Shown: positions 23,939 through 35,439 of the stretch, one piece after another
How positions within the stretch are numbered: position 1 is the stretch's first letter
How the letters are laid out: each line of letters starts with the position of its first letter
Source: Stomorhina lunata
Lineage: Eukaryota > Arthropoda > Insecta > Diptera > Rhiniidae
Reading direction: 5' to 3'
Length of the DNA stretch: 64,000 nucleotides
Assembly: GCA_933228675.1 (NCBI GenBank)
Contig: OW121740.1
Location: 2,480,001-2,544,000 of the forward strand
The notes under the pieces: model-generated
Told to the model about the DNA's origin: nothing
Seen by the model: only the letters and a program-made list of their open reading frames with translations
Databases searched by the model: none
Position numbers and translations under genes: made by a program

Positions 23939-24110
23939 TTATTTTTATATTAAATTTTTCAATAAATACTTATTTTTATAGGAAATTTTTGAAAAATTTC
24001 TTATTTTTATAAGAAATTTTTGAAAAATTTCTTATTTTTATAGGAAATTTTTCAAAAATTTCTTATCTTTATAGGAAATTTTTTTAAAAATCTCTTATTT
24101 TTATTTGTTT
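23939..24110. repeat. ~31-bp AAATTTTTGAAAAATTT minisatellite, short array
   Basis: About five units of TTTTTATAGGAAATTTTTGA followed by AAAATTTCTTA. The unit resembles the reverse complement of the 29-bp unit at 58735-59697 with two extra bases. It directly abuts array C. Confidence 0.8.
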
Positions 24111-24690
24111 ATTTTATTCTTTTTCCCTCTGTTTTTTTTTTTTTTTGTTTTTTTCTTACATTTTATCCAAATCTTTGCTATTTTATTTTAAATTATAATG
24201 ACATTCAAAGAAGCGTGATGAGGAAAATGTAACAACTTTTCTTCAGTTTTCCTTTTTTTGTTGTCTTCCTGTAAATCTTTTAACAAAATTCTCTCACTCA
24301 TGAGAAAAAAAAGGGGGTAAGAAAATCCAAAGCAAAACTGTAAATGAATATCAGATAAATAAACGTGTATTATTAAAGATTTATTCTGTAATGTATATTC
24401 CTGAAATTATATTAAATATAATTTATAGAGTTTATACAATATATAGAAATTATATTATACAATATATAAATATAAAAAATTTCCATAGATTTAATAAATT
24501 GTTAAAAAAAAAAGTTATTAGTAAATATGTGTGAGTATTATTATGGACTTTACTCTATAATATATATTCCTGATATTTTAGTAAATATAATAAATATAGT
24601 TTAGACAATATGTGGAAATTTTTTATTTTATAAATATAATACAAAGATTCCTTTAAATGTGTTCTTGAAATGTTGCTATATTTAAAATAA
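24111..24690. other. AT-rich spacer, possibly rDNA intergenic sequence
   Basis: Poly-T near 24131-24146. Two similar segments (about 24365-24470 and 24535-24625) share TTCCTGA-AT-TTA-TAAATATAAT and ACAATAT-TA-GAAATT, indicating an old tandem duplication of about 170 bp. No coding signal. Confidence 0.35.
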
Positions 24691-25190
24691 CTTTTGCACT
24701 TTGACCACTACCGATCGGTCATCTTCATAAGACCGGAGTGCTGTGTTAAAGTAGTCGTTCACATAATATATACATACCGCCTGTCGCTTCTAACGACGGA
24801 AACCTTAGATATGCATATACTGGCCCCGTCAACCATCGGTAATAAAGTGCGACGGGCGGTATGTATGAAGCGGCGTGAAAACAGAATTTTTGCAAGTTTT
24901 TTTTATCTAATATATCACATACCGCCCGTCGCTTTTAGCGACTTTAACAAAATTGTATATCTTATATATGCATACCAGTCGCATCAACTATTTGTATTAG
25001 AGTGTGACGGGCGGTATGTATAAAATGGCGTTCAAACAAAATTTGTGCAAGTTATGTTGCAAGTTTTTTCACCTAATATATTACATACCGCCCGTCGCTT
25101 TTAGCGACTTTAACAAAATTTTATATCTAATGTATGCCATACCAGTTGCATCAACCATTTGTTTTAGAATGCGACGAGCGGTATGTATAA
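24691..25190. repeat. Three consecutive inverted-repeat units (CATACCGCCCGTCGC ... GCGACGGGCGGTATG)
   Basis: Three tandem units, 24773-24863, 24918-25018 and 25084-25186, each begin with CATACCGCCCGTCGC and end with its reverse complement, with minor changes (CCTGTCGC in the first arm, GACGAGCGG in the last). Spacers of 55-66 bp share CAAGTT and CTAATATAT. The arms are strikingly GC-rich against an AT-rich background. The 12-mer ACCGCCCGTCGC also occurs in the universally conserved 3' part of small-subunit rRNA. Together with the 28S fragment 600 bp away, this could be part of an rDNA spacer; no promoter or gene is shown. Confidence 0.75.
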
Positions 25191-25541
25191 AATCGCATTC
25201 AAACAAAATTTGTTCAACTTATGTTGTAAAGTTTTTTTTTTTTTTTTTTTTTTTTGTTTTCGATAATAATAAGATATATATATATTGGAAATAAAAATAC
25301 TTAATAGAATAAAGAAAAAAAATATTTATTTTATAAATTTATTTATATTATAATAAACTTATAAAATATAGATTTTTGCTTTTGTTCTTATATTATATTT
25401 CATCTTATTATTTATTATGATTAATTATTAAAATTTTATGGTTTAGAAGATAGAAAAACAAAATCTTATAAATATTTATTTATATATTATTATTATAATA
25501 ATAAATATATAATGAATATTTATATATATTTTTTTATCATC

Positions 25542-25577
<36 letters not shown>

Positions 25578-25770
25578 AAATACATTATATAAATTTTTTT
25601 TCGTTAATATTATATTAAAAATGTATTATTTAATATTATATATATATATATACAAAAGAAATAATATTATTATTAAAAAATTGTATAAACTTTTTAATTT
25701 TGAATATTAAATACTTGAAATATATATATAGATATAAATAATAAAAACACATTAAAAATATAATTTTATC
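25191..25770. other. Extremely AT-rich, poly-T-rich spacer next to 28S 3' end
   Basis: Almost pure A+T, with poly-T runs of about 25 (25230-25254) and about 30 (25545-25574) and (TA)n near 25638. Read on the minus strand it follows directly after the 28S 3' end, where an external transcribed/intergenic spacer would lie. No gene. Confidence 0.5.
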
Positions 25771-25982
25771 GAATCATCAAGCTAAGGATGAGCTTCAGTG
25801 GATCGCAGTATGGCAGCTGCTCTACCACTTACAACACCTTGCCCGTTACAAAAGTCGTTTACAATTGATTCTAGGCATTGTCATTGTATTAAATAATGTT
25901 TTTATAAGTAACTAGCGCGGCGTACAGGTGATAATATCCTCCTGCACTTGCTATGTTACAAATAACATTGGCATCACAATCC
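25771..25982 (-). rRNA. 28S rRNA 3'-terminal fragment (isolated, probably non-functional)
   Basis: On the minus strand the fragment runs from TTGTGATGCCAATGTTATTT through CTAGAATCAATTGTAAACGA, CTTTTGTAACGGGCAAGGTG, TTGTAAGTGGTAGAGCAGCT and CATACTGCGATCCACTGAAG to GCTTGATGATTCGA. This is the 3' end of the insect large-subunit rRNA, from a variable helix to the mature 3' end. The family's usual length is about 4 kb, so only around 5% is present; no 18S, 5.8S or upstream 28S is visible. At the 28S-internal end it joins directly to minisatellite array D. CATCCTTAGCTTG differs by one base from the CATCCTTTGCTTG I recall for flies. Confidence 0.88.
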
Positions 25983-26346
25983 ACTTTTCTATAGAAAAGT
26001 TTTCGATTGGAAAACTTTTCTATACAAAAGTTTTCGATTGAAAAACTTTTCTATAGAAAAGTTTTCGATTGGAAAACTTTTCTATAGAAAACTTTTCGGT
26101 TGGAAGACTTTTCTATAGAAAAGTTTTAAATTGGAAGACTTTTCTATAGAAAAGTTTTCGATTGCAAGACTTTTCTAAAGAAAAGTAATCGATAGGATAA
26201 ATTTTCTGTAGAAAAATAATCGATAGGATAACTTTTCTGCAGAAAAGTTATCGATGGGAATACTTTACTGTAGGAAAGTTATCGATAGGATAACCTTTCT
26301 ATAGAAAAGTTATCGATAGGATAACTTTTCCATAGAAAAGTTATCG
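25983..26346. repeat. 31-bp palindromic minisatellite, array D
   Basis: About 12 units: the core ACTTTTCTATAGAAAAGT with spacer TTTCGATTGGAAA in the first half and TATCGATAGGATA in the second half. The first-half spacer is close to that of array C, on the other side of the rDNA-like island, which suggests C and D were one array. Confidence 0.9.
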
Positions 26347-28639
26347 AAACGAGAAAGGAGAACTTTTTATTTAAAACTTAATATTAATATTTCAACTTAA
26401 TCTTTAAAACTTAAAACTGAAGTACCTTTATTTCAAACTTCCAAGATTCCTCAAAAAAATTCAGTTGACGTAACTGATGAAATACTTTTGTGTAACTTTC
26501 ATGTATCAACTCACAATCACTGTTTGTTTTAACTGACATTCATACAGTTCTTCTCTCAATTCAGGACAATAAAACTACAATAATAAAAAACACTCAAGAG
26601 GCCTAAAAAGAACACACAAGATTCTTCTAGTTGAATGATATGCCTTGAAACGTTAAAATGAAGTGAAAAAAACTCAGGGAAATAACAACTAAAACTAAGA
26701 ATTGAAAAAATAAGGCAGACTTGACGATTTACGAGTGGCAGTTGGGCGCACAAGTACTCGTATACCTTTCAGATATTCTTTTAACATAAATACTATCAGT
26801 CAGTCAGTCATTCTTCCTTTCGTTCCGTTCATTTTGTATTGTCTGATTTGTTTTCTGGAATTTTTATTGTTTTCCTCATACATGAATATGTAGTTAAAGT
26901 ATTTACGTATGTGTGAATATGTCTAAGGCAGTTTAGGTGGTGTAAGCTTGATGGTGTTAGGTAAAGTTTATTTGTTTTCAGATGCCATTTACGGTTTTTA
27001 TTCTAAAGACGACATTGTCAAATTCAAAAATGGATTTTTTGTTAGACGTAAAAAATACAAGTTAACAAATTTTACAGGGAAGCTGACTTATATGTATTTT
27101 CATACAAACGAATTATTTGAAAATATGTACTTATCTTTGGGATATGGTAGTCCTCTTATTATACGTATATTAAAAAATTAATACTTATTATTATATTATT
27201 ATTTTTATATATTTGTACTAAGCAGTTTTTCTTAAAATTGCGTTATTAAAATAGTCTATGCGTATAAGTAATGGAATATAAGTATACGCTGAGTATTTGA
27301 AAAAAAAAATTTAGACTAAAATTTCTGTGATACAAATACTTCATAAATTTAAAAAGAAAACATCATAACTTATATTTTACAAATCACTGTGTATTTTAAC
27401 ATAAATTTATATGTGTTAGTGTAAAAAATCTTCTTAAGTTTATCCATATGTTTTTTTTGCTGTTCTATGATAATATGGGTATAATATAAATGCGACATTA
27501 TTTTTATTTTTATGGTAAAAATAATTTATATTTCGCGGTTTTTTTCAGTAAAATTTATTGTTATACAAATGTATAGAAAATACATTGTATTTTATACACG
27601 TTTTCTACGCAGACGTTTGTATGTATAGAACGAATGTATGAAGAATTTTATGATTGATGTTTCAATGACATCATTCAAACATTGGATTATACATATGACA
27701 CTATTACTGTTATTTACTGGTATAAATTGTGTGTGTGTGTGAGTGTGTTTGTGTCTGAGTCTATCTGTCTGATTCAAAAGCAGAAAAAAAGAATATTTTA
27801 AAATTTGCATTCAAAACACTTTGAATAATTGAAAGTAGAGGGGTAGTTTGATAAGTTTAAGGAAACTAAAAATCATAAATATTAATGCTTACCTAAAAGC
27901 TAAAAATAGAGATATCTTGAAAACTCAAATGTCATGCATCCAAATGTAATGTTTATTAGACAGAATTATGAGCTATTACTTGTAGAGTTAATTATTTGTG
28001 TACCTTGACGTATGTTTAATATAATATAAAGTAATCGCCCTTGTTGTCCCCAAACTTAACAAACCAACCTCGTTAACATATACATAAGTAATAACATGTA
28101 AATGTCTGTATTTGAAAATGTATGTGTAAATGTGTGTATGTTTGTGTGTCTTTTTTTTATATAATAGTACAAATACAGATAATAACAATTTGTTATTATT
28201 ACTACTACATATGTATGTATATACAGACAAAGGATAAAAATAATAATGATGATACAGTTATAAGCAAACAATACGACAAATATAGGCAGACAGACAGAAA
28301 AAATGCTCATACATTACAAAAATACATACATACATACATATATCAGACAAATAAACACACACTCCAAAGGATCTAGTAAATATTTAAGTAGTGAGTGTTA
28401 AAGTTATGACAAGTAAACAAATTTAACTATATTTGTTATGAATCTTTATATAATACATATGTAAATTAGAGTGGCTTGATCTCTATTACCCATTTTTAAA
28501 AGCCAAAAGCGATTTAAGTCACTTTGGAATACCTGTCATAACATGAAGCATGAAACGTTAGAAAATCAGCAATAAGATGCTGTTGCAATTAGGCAATCGG
28601 TGAATGTCTGAGGTATAGTAAAATTGTTGATACTTAGTT
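26347..28639. other. Intergenic DNA with simple repeats, no gene recognised
   Basis: A GT-rich run at about 27729-27755 and GTATGTGTAAATGTGTGTATG-type simple sequence at 28100-28160. The 26948-27181 open frame is 77 residues with no motif I recognise. Open frames at 27592-28376 on both strands are shadows of the CA/GT-rich simple sequence. Confidence 0.5.
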
Positions 28640-29050
28640 TTATGATTTTTGTAAAGAAATGATATCGATAACAAAACTTTTTTGATAAAAATGTTATAGA
28701 TAGTTCAATGTAAAGACACGTCTAGCTACTGATAGCATTTTTACATAGAAAAGTTTTCTATAGCATGAATTTTCTGCAGAAAAATATAAATATCGTTACT
28801 ATTATATACAAATATGATCGATAATATGACTTTTCTATAAAATACTTATCGGCTCCATAACATTTCTTTTCTTTTACTTATCGACTCTATAACTTTACTA
28901 TAGGCAAGTTATGAATACTACTACTTTTCTATAGGAAAGTTTATGATACCATAATTTTTCTATAAAAAAGTTATCGACACCAAGCAAAAACCTATCTTTC
29001 TATAGAGAAGTTATCGATAGCATGACATTTTAATGAAAAAGTTATTTGTA
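28640..29050. repeat. Decayed 31-bp palindromic minisatellite
   Basis: Irregularly spaced motifs such as ACTTTTCTATAGGAAAGTTT, TTTTTCTATAAAAAAGTTATCGA and TTTCTATAGAGAAGTTATCG, with CGATAGCATGAC-like spacers. The same core and near-31-bp spacing as arrays A-D, with heavy divergence, indicate an old copy. Confidence 0.7.
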
Positions 29051-30440
29051 CTATCAAATTTTAATAGAATTTATATACATTATACCTTTTAAAAATCCAA
29101 GTTTTGTTTGCAGAGAGAGAGATTGTAATAAATTCTATTTAGAGCCGGTCTAACATAAACACAAATATACACATATACATACGTATTTGTATTAGTTTGC
29201 ATAAGTATGTGTATGTTGAGCCTTTTAAGTACTCTTACAGATTTTATGGCATGAATAATTTATACAATTGTAAAATTGCTGCATTTAAAGTGATTTCATT
29301 TGGCAACTGATTTAAATAAGATTTGTAGGTTTTGAAGAGCTTGTAAAAACTACATATTTTTGGTTATTACTCTATTTTGATTCATATTTTATTTTTAATT
29401 TTCTGGTCTAAAAAAGCAAAAATAACAAAATAATACTCGTATTGATTTAAAAAATAAACTGTTAAAGCATTTTGGGATTTTGTAAAAAAAAACTCAAATT
29501 GAAATGGTAAATAAATTTTGTTCAATTACACATCAAGCAAACAAAAATAAATATCTTTCTTCAAATCGATTGTGTATTTATTATTTATTTAAATAAATTT
29601 AACTTTTTGCATTTGGGTTTATACGTTTTACATATTTATATTTGTCAAACATAAACACGTACTTATTTTCAAATATTGTCATTTGATAATAAAATATTAA
29701 ATTTATCAAACATTTACATTCATGACAATTTGTTTACACAAACTGTTAAGTTTTAAACATACATACACACACAATTTCAAATTTTTTGGCATAAGTGTCA
29801 TTAAATATTAAAATTGAATATGCATTTTTTTTCTTGAATTCGAAATATTTAGCGTAAAAATATTGGCAAAAATTATCGTTTAGCTGCTTTTATATCTTTT
29901 CAAATATTAATAAGGAAAATCATAAAAATATTTATATCCTTAATATTTTAAACTTGTATATGTAGAATAAAAGGAAAAGGTTATAAACAGGCAAATATTC
30001 ACATAATACCAACAACTACACAAATATTTACACTATAAGCAACATAATCAACATTTATGATTGAAGAGTCTTTTAGAAAAAGAGAAGAAGATCAATATTT
30101 TTATAATAACGACATCATCAAGATAACGACGATGAACAACATCATGATTGTTGATAATGTACTTGCAAAACTTTTAAGCTATTTTTATTGAATTTACTAA
30201 AAATGAGCAGAGTAAAAAGCAAAATCCACTTGTTGCCTTTTTTAAGATGTTTTTTTTTTTTGAAAATCAGGAAAACTTAAAGATTAGCTACTTATTGAGA
30301 ACCACTTGGAAATAGAATATAATTAGAATGGAAATCTATGAAAACTTAAAAAAAAACTTATAATTGACTAATAACCATCGATAGGTCGCTCTAATATATT
30401 TACATGACTTATTATATATATATTGGTGCAGTATAGAATA
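29051..30440. other. AT-rich intergenic DNA, no gene recognised
   Basis: GAGAGAGA near 29113 and CATACACACACA near 29760; otherwise no recognised feature. Confidence 0.5.
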
Positions 30441-30596
30441 AGAAAGAAAGTATTATAATAGGTCAAGCCCGATTCTATGATACCATAGAACACTGAAGCC
30501 AAAGGTGTTCCACAGGTCAACAAAATTTAACTTTTTGCGTGTTGATTGGAAATTTTATGCCGTTTTTTTTTTAATTTGGTCGCTGATTACAAATCT
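30441..30596 (+). repeat. Fragment of the AAGAAAG / GGTCAAGCCCGA dispersed repeat
   Basis: AAGAAAGAAAGTATTATAAT then AGGTCAAGCCCGATTCTATG and ATACC match the start of the repeat at 7009 with about 80% identity over 45 bp. As at 7 kb, a TIR element begins about 150 bp inside it (30597). Confidence 0.55.
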
Positions 30597-30914
30597 GGGG
30601 CCAAATTACGGCATTTGGTATCGATCGAAATCTTAGATATTTTCAAAACATTTGTATAGCATACTTTAAGGATAATCAAAATTATTTAAAAGATGCACAG
30701 TTTACAATATTTTTTTAAGTTATTTGCCAAAAGATGAACAATAGTAAAAGTGTTTTAATTGAAGTATATGTTTTTAAAAATGAATCAAAATGGATACCAA
30801 ATTTCAATAAACTTTTTGCATCGAAGTAACTTTGAACATCCCTAAAGTATACTTCACAATGTTTGTTTAAAAGTCTGAGTTTTCGATCGATATCGAATGC
30901 GGTAATTTGGCCCC
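30597..30914. mobile_element. Complete 318-bp MITE with GGGGCCAAATTACGG TIRs
   Basis: The left end is GGGGCCAAATTACGGCATTT then GGTATCGATCGAAA. The right end is TTTCGATCGATATCGAATGC then GGTAATTTGGCCCC, the inverted copy with 3 mismatches in about 34 bases. A target duplication is not evident (flanks CAAATCT and TGATCTT). The interior is AT-rich and non-coding. A second, 3'-truncated copy is at 10979-11251. Confidence 0.82.
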
Positions 30915-33900
30915 TGATCTTAATTTTTCTCGATTGGATTTTAAGAGTCACAAAATACGAAAAAATTCAAAATTTTGTTAAAAAAAAAAGATGAAAAATC
31001 CAAAACTGGAAAAAAATGATTAAAAATCCAAAACTGGGAACAGAAGTGACAGATCATTTAAATAAAAAACGCGTTTCGATTAAATAGAATTTTATTAATT
31101 TCCTTCAAGCGGTAAAAGCTTTTAAATGATAATGACACAAATTTCTTTCATTTAAATCATAAAAAATAGATATAGAGGTTAATCTTAATGTTTCTGGTGC
31201 GATTTAACTATTAAACACTTTAAGTTTGACCTGCTACAGATTTCTTAAGAACATGGTGGGTGAGTCGGTCATCTGATTCAAATTGAAATAGCTTTTAGTG
31301 AGTGACTAGAAAAAAGTTGTGAGATATGGAATATTTCGACTTGGGTGATAAGCGGGCTATAAGCATTTGTCAACAAGCATTTCCTCAGACGCACTCTAAG
31401 ATTTTATAATTGTAAGTTTCAACCAACAAAAAACATAAAACTAATTTATAAAGATAGTATACATACCACCACATCGATAAAGAAAATATTAAATAAATTT
31501 AACATAAATTATATGATAAAATGAAACAAAGATGAGGGACCTACAATTATTTGTCATTCGATGCCTTAAGACGCATTCTTAGAATGTTCTTTTTAAATCA
31601 AGATCTATGGTTGCGCTCTGACCATGAGTTACTACAAACAAATATTTGTAATCAGAAGTGTGGTTGGCAAGGACATACACTAAGAAAGCCAGCTACTGAT
31701 AAAAGTCAATAATCCATTGAATATAATCCCTAAGGTTCCAGAAGGTCTGGAAGACCTGCAAATACGTGAAGACAGCAAACTGAGCTATGGGAGTTTGAAG
31801 TGTAATAGAACGAGATGAAAGTCATGACTGCCAATAAATATACTGCATTGTTAAGTTAACGATATAATAGATAAAAATTAGTCAAAATCTTGCCAAATGA
31901 TTATAAGGTTTAATTAAAAAAATAACAACATATCTAAACAGTTCTAAATGACTACGACACATGATTCTGTCAATAAAACGAATCAGTTGTCCCAAAATAA
32001 ATGCACTCACTCATAAAGATGAAAATAAATAATTTCCAATTCAATTTTAGAACATATAAAAAAATATAAAACTAATTTTATTTTCCTCATTTCATCAATA
32101 AATTTACTGAAAAACAACAACTAAACATTTCATATATAGTAAGAAAAAAAAATAGTTTTACTTAATACAAGGAACAACTAAAACTTACCAGAAACAGCTG
32201 CTAAGAGCTAAAGTTCACGTTTACTAAAATAATCTGGAAAAAATAAAAAAAGTGAGAGTGAATGTATGAGATATGAAGAAAAAAGTAAAATAAAAATGAT
32301 GATAAATAAAATATGTCTGTCATGTCAATATTCGCCAGCAACAGCCAAACAAACAGCCATCGAATCTGACAGTCAATGTGCAGAGACAAACCAAGCAAAA
32401 CTCAGATCCTGCAAGTGACTATTTCCTAGAAGCAAACTCCATACTTTACAGTAAAAGCAAAGGTTTTTGGCAGTCAATACAAATTTCAGATGAAGCTAAA
32501 ATAAAACAATAATAAAAAAATGTTACAACCAAAATATTCCAAAATCCTTTAGAAGGGGAACAAGGATGAAAAAAGTCAAGAAACTCAGCGTGAAATTTAC
32601 GTTCAAACACTTCTTTCTACTAAAGGTAATCGTGAAAAATTGATTGGCATTTCAATTGTGAAAATTTTCACACATACGAATATCTCTATAAAAAATACTG
32701 TGAGTACACATACAATCACATTCACTTAACAAACAATCAGCTGCAGAATATCGGCAGCTTAGTGATGCACATTGGGCTAAATAGGAAATGAAAAAGATGT
32801 AAATTCAAACTTTTATATTTGGTCTTTTAAGCTGGGAAAAGAAAACTGCTTAAATATTTATGCTCTATATTTTTTTTCTAACCCACTGTGTATCGTCAAT
32901 GTGTGATGAGTATTTTTAGGTGAAATTATGTGTGTTGGCATCAAGAGCTTTTAAGGAATTTGTGAAATTTAAGAAAGGAAATTAAATCACAGGATGTTGA
33001 AAGCTTTAAAGTAATGAAATCATATGACAAGAACCAGCATAAAAAAATCTTTGTAGGAAGTGAAATAAAAATCAGTAGAGGGTAGAAATTATATCAGATT
33101 TAAAGAACTTAACTGAATAAAATTTTAAAATGGAAAATTATGGTGTACGCATTTATAGTAGAATATTTTCAAATGGGTTAAAAAAGATAGTTCCGAAATA
33201 AACAAGGCTTTTGAAATGCACGATTCTAATTGTATTCTTTAGAAAGGAGGCACTAGCATTATATGGCTTTATAACTTCAAATTACAATATCTAGCACTCC
33301 CTGCTTGAATTCTGCATTCCTTCATATGTACGCACCTGTATAATATTTATAGATATAAGCTCTTTAACTTTATCTACATGAAATTTTACATTCAATATTA
33401 TGATGATAAAGTTTATGATTATGATGAGTGCATTAAGTTCATCGAAAACGTAAAAAAAAATTGAAATAAAATGAAAATACGAGTACAACGACATGAGAAA
33501 ATAAATTCATACGTTTTCAATTCATGTGTAAAAATATAGAAGAGTAACAACAAAAATAACACGCAATCATTTTAAGCGTGTTAAAAATTACTTACACTTT
33601 TCGTTTACTTTTCATTTCCCACTCACAGCAATTTTTACCTCAATCCACATTAAACAAACATTTACTTGACTTCCGGTTTACGGCTTAAAAGCGGATATCT
33701 TAAAAGTATAAAGAGTCTTAAAAAAAGAACTTCCACCGTGATTTTATTTTATTTTATTGGTGTGAACATAAATTTTAATTTAATTTTTACTGAGCAATAA
33801 TTTATTCTCCTTCTTCAGCGTGCCAAACGAACATTCCCAAATAAACCCACAAAACAAAAAAAAATGGGATAAACGGAATAAAATAAAATTGAAATGGTAA

Positions 33901-34329
33901 ATTAATTCAAATATGAAAACAGCTGTGGCGGAAATATTTACTCACTTGCAAACATTTTGAATGCAAGCAAGTTTGAAAGACAGACATGAAGTCAAATGTT
34001 TGCCGTTCTTAAGCGGTTTTTTAGTAAATGTTGACTGTTGAATGTTGTACGTTTGTGATTGCTACCATTTTGTGCACTTTTATTTATTTGGCGTTTTGAA
34101 TATTTGCTCTGAAATGTTTTCACTTGATTTGCAAGAGGTTTTCCAGCTAACTGAGTCTGTTTACACGGTACATAAATGTGGATGCCAGCCACGCTTGTAC
34201 TCATACAAATGCAAATATAAGTAATTTTAAGTTTCACACCAACAAATAACATAAAATTAATTTTAAAAAGGAAGTATATATTCCACCACATAGGTAAGGA
34301 AAATGTTCAATAAATTCAATATTAATTAT
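30915..34329. other. AT-rich intergenic DNA, no gene recognised
   Basis: Two segments share a CAGACGCACTCTAAGATTTTATAA / AAGACGCATTCTTAGAATGTT motif (31384 and 31566), probably repeat-derived. No coding signal passes inspection; the 99-residue open frame at 33992-34291 has no motif. Confidence 0.45.
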
Positions 34330-35253
34330 ATACCCAGCAAAACTTTGGTAATGACAAGTACTCTGATAACTGGTTACCTTGTAACGACTACAACATACCA
34401 TCCGAATAAATAATAAGTTATTACAGAAGTACTTATTTGTAATTAAGATGGTAATTTAAACTGAATGGCCCCGGTTCAAATCCCACCAAGGGCAAGAATT
34501 TTTTTTAGTTTTTTTTTTTATTAAAAGAGTCTTTTTAAATGATTTTTGAATTTTAAGAACTTAAATATAATCTTCTGTAAAAAAAAATTGTAAAACTAAC
34601 TCACGTTAATGAAAAAATACCATCATGTATTGGATGTTTATGTAGGGGATGTTGAATACCAAACACGATTCTAATTGGTCTTAACTTGGTAAGCCCAACT
34701 TATCTGGGTCATCCTTCATCTCAACTGTGGACACACACCTCCTCATGGTATCACCCGGGGAGATAGTTTAACACCCATTAATATTGTGAGTTAACATGTT
34801 CCGAGAGTTGTCCCATAAGATCGATAAAAATGGGTTAGGATTACGGGCTAGTAACCCTCTCTTGAAAAAAAATACAATGAAGAGGATAAAATTAGAATTG
34901 AAATGTCCCACTACCTAATGTTAGAGGAGGATGTCCGAAACTTCGATAGAAAGACCAAGTAGAGAGAATATTCGCACAAGATCGAAATCCATGGAATTCT
35001 AAAATATGCTCGGACTTTGACCTTAACAGGTTGTAACAGTTAAGTAAGTAAGATCCAATCTTATGTAAAAACTTATACAAAAAAGAAGATTTAAATTGTT
35101 TAAGTTTTAAAATAATTTTAAAAAAGTTTTAAAATAATTACAAAAAATCGTATAAAAATATTTTTCCAAAAATTACAACAAAGCAAAAAAAGCAGGGAAA
35201 AACAAAGTTATTTTCACATGATTTTGGATCTAAAAATAAAAATTGTTTATATT

Positions 35254-35411
35254 AGCTGTGTTCCAGAACTACCAATACTGTACAATATTGTACAATTTTT
35301 AACCAGAAATTACAATTAAGTCATATTTTTTCAGTACAGGAACACTTTCCTGTAGTTTCTGATTAAAACTTGTACAATATTGTACAGTATTGGTAGTTCT
35401 GGAACACAGCT
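35254..35411. mobile_element. Foldback MITE, 158 bp, with ~42-bp perfect TIRs
   Basis: The left arm starts AGCTGTGTTCCAGAACTACC and runs through AATACTGTACAATATTGTACAA. The right arm (35370-35411) is its exact reverse complement. Pairing continues imperfectly inward (AACCAGAAATTACA against TGTAGTTTCTGATT), leaving a loop of only about 30 bp. Flanking TA or ATT on both sides fits a short target duplication. Confidence 0.85.
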
Positions 35412-35439
35412 ATTAATTATAAGCTGCTAAGTTTTCAAC

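Noticed and set aside
33992..34291. 99-residue minus-strand open frame
   Set aside because: Overlaps another open frame on the opposite strand and shows no domain or codon bias.
34463..34503. A third tRNA-like gene around GGTTCAAATCC
   Set aside because: Only a box-B-like T arm is present, with no box A at the right distance and no cloverleaf.
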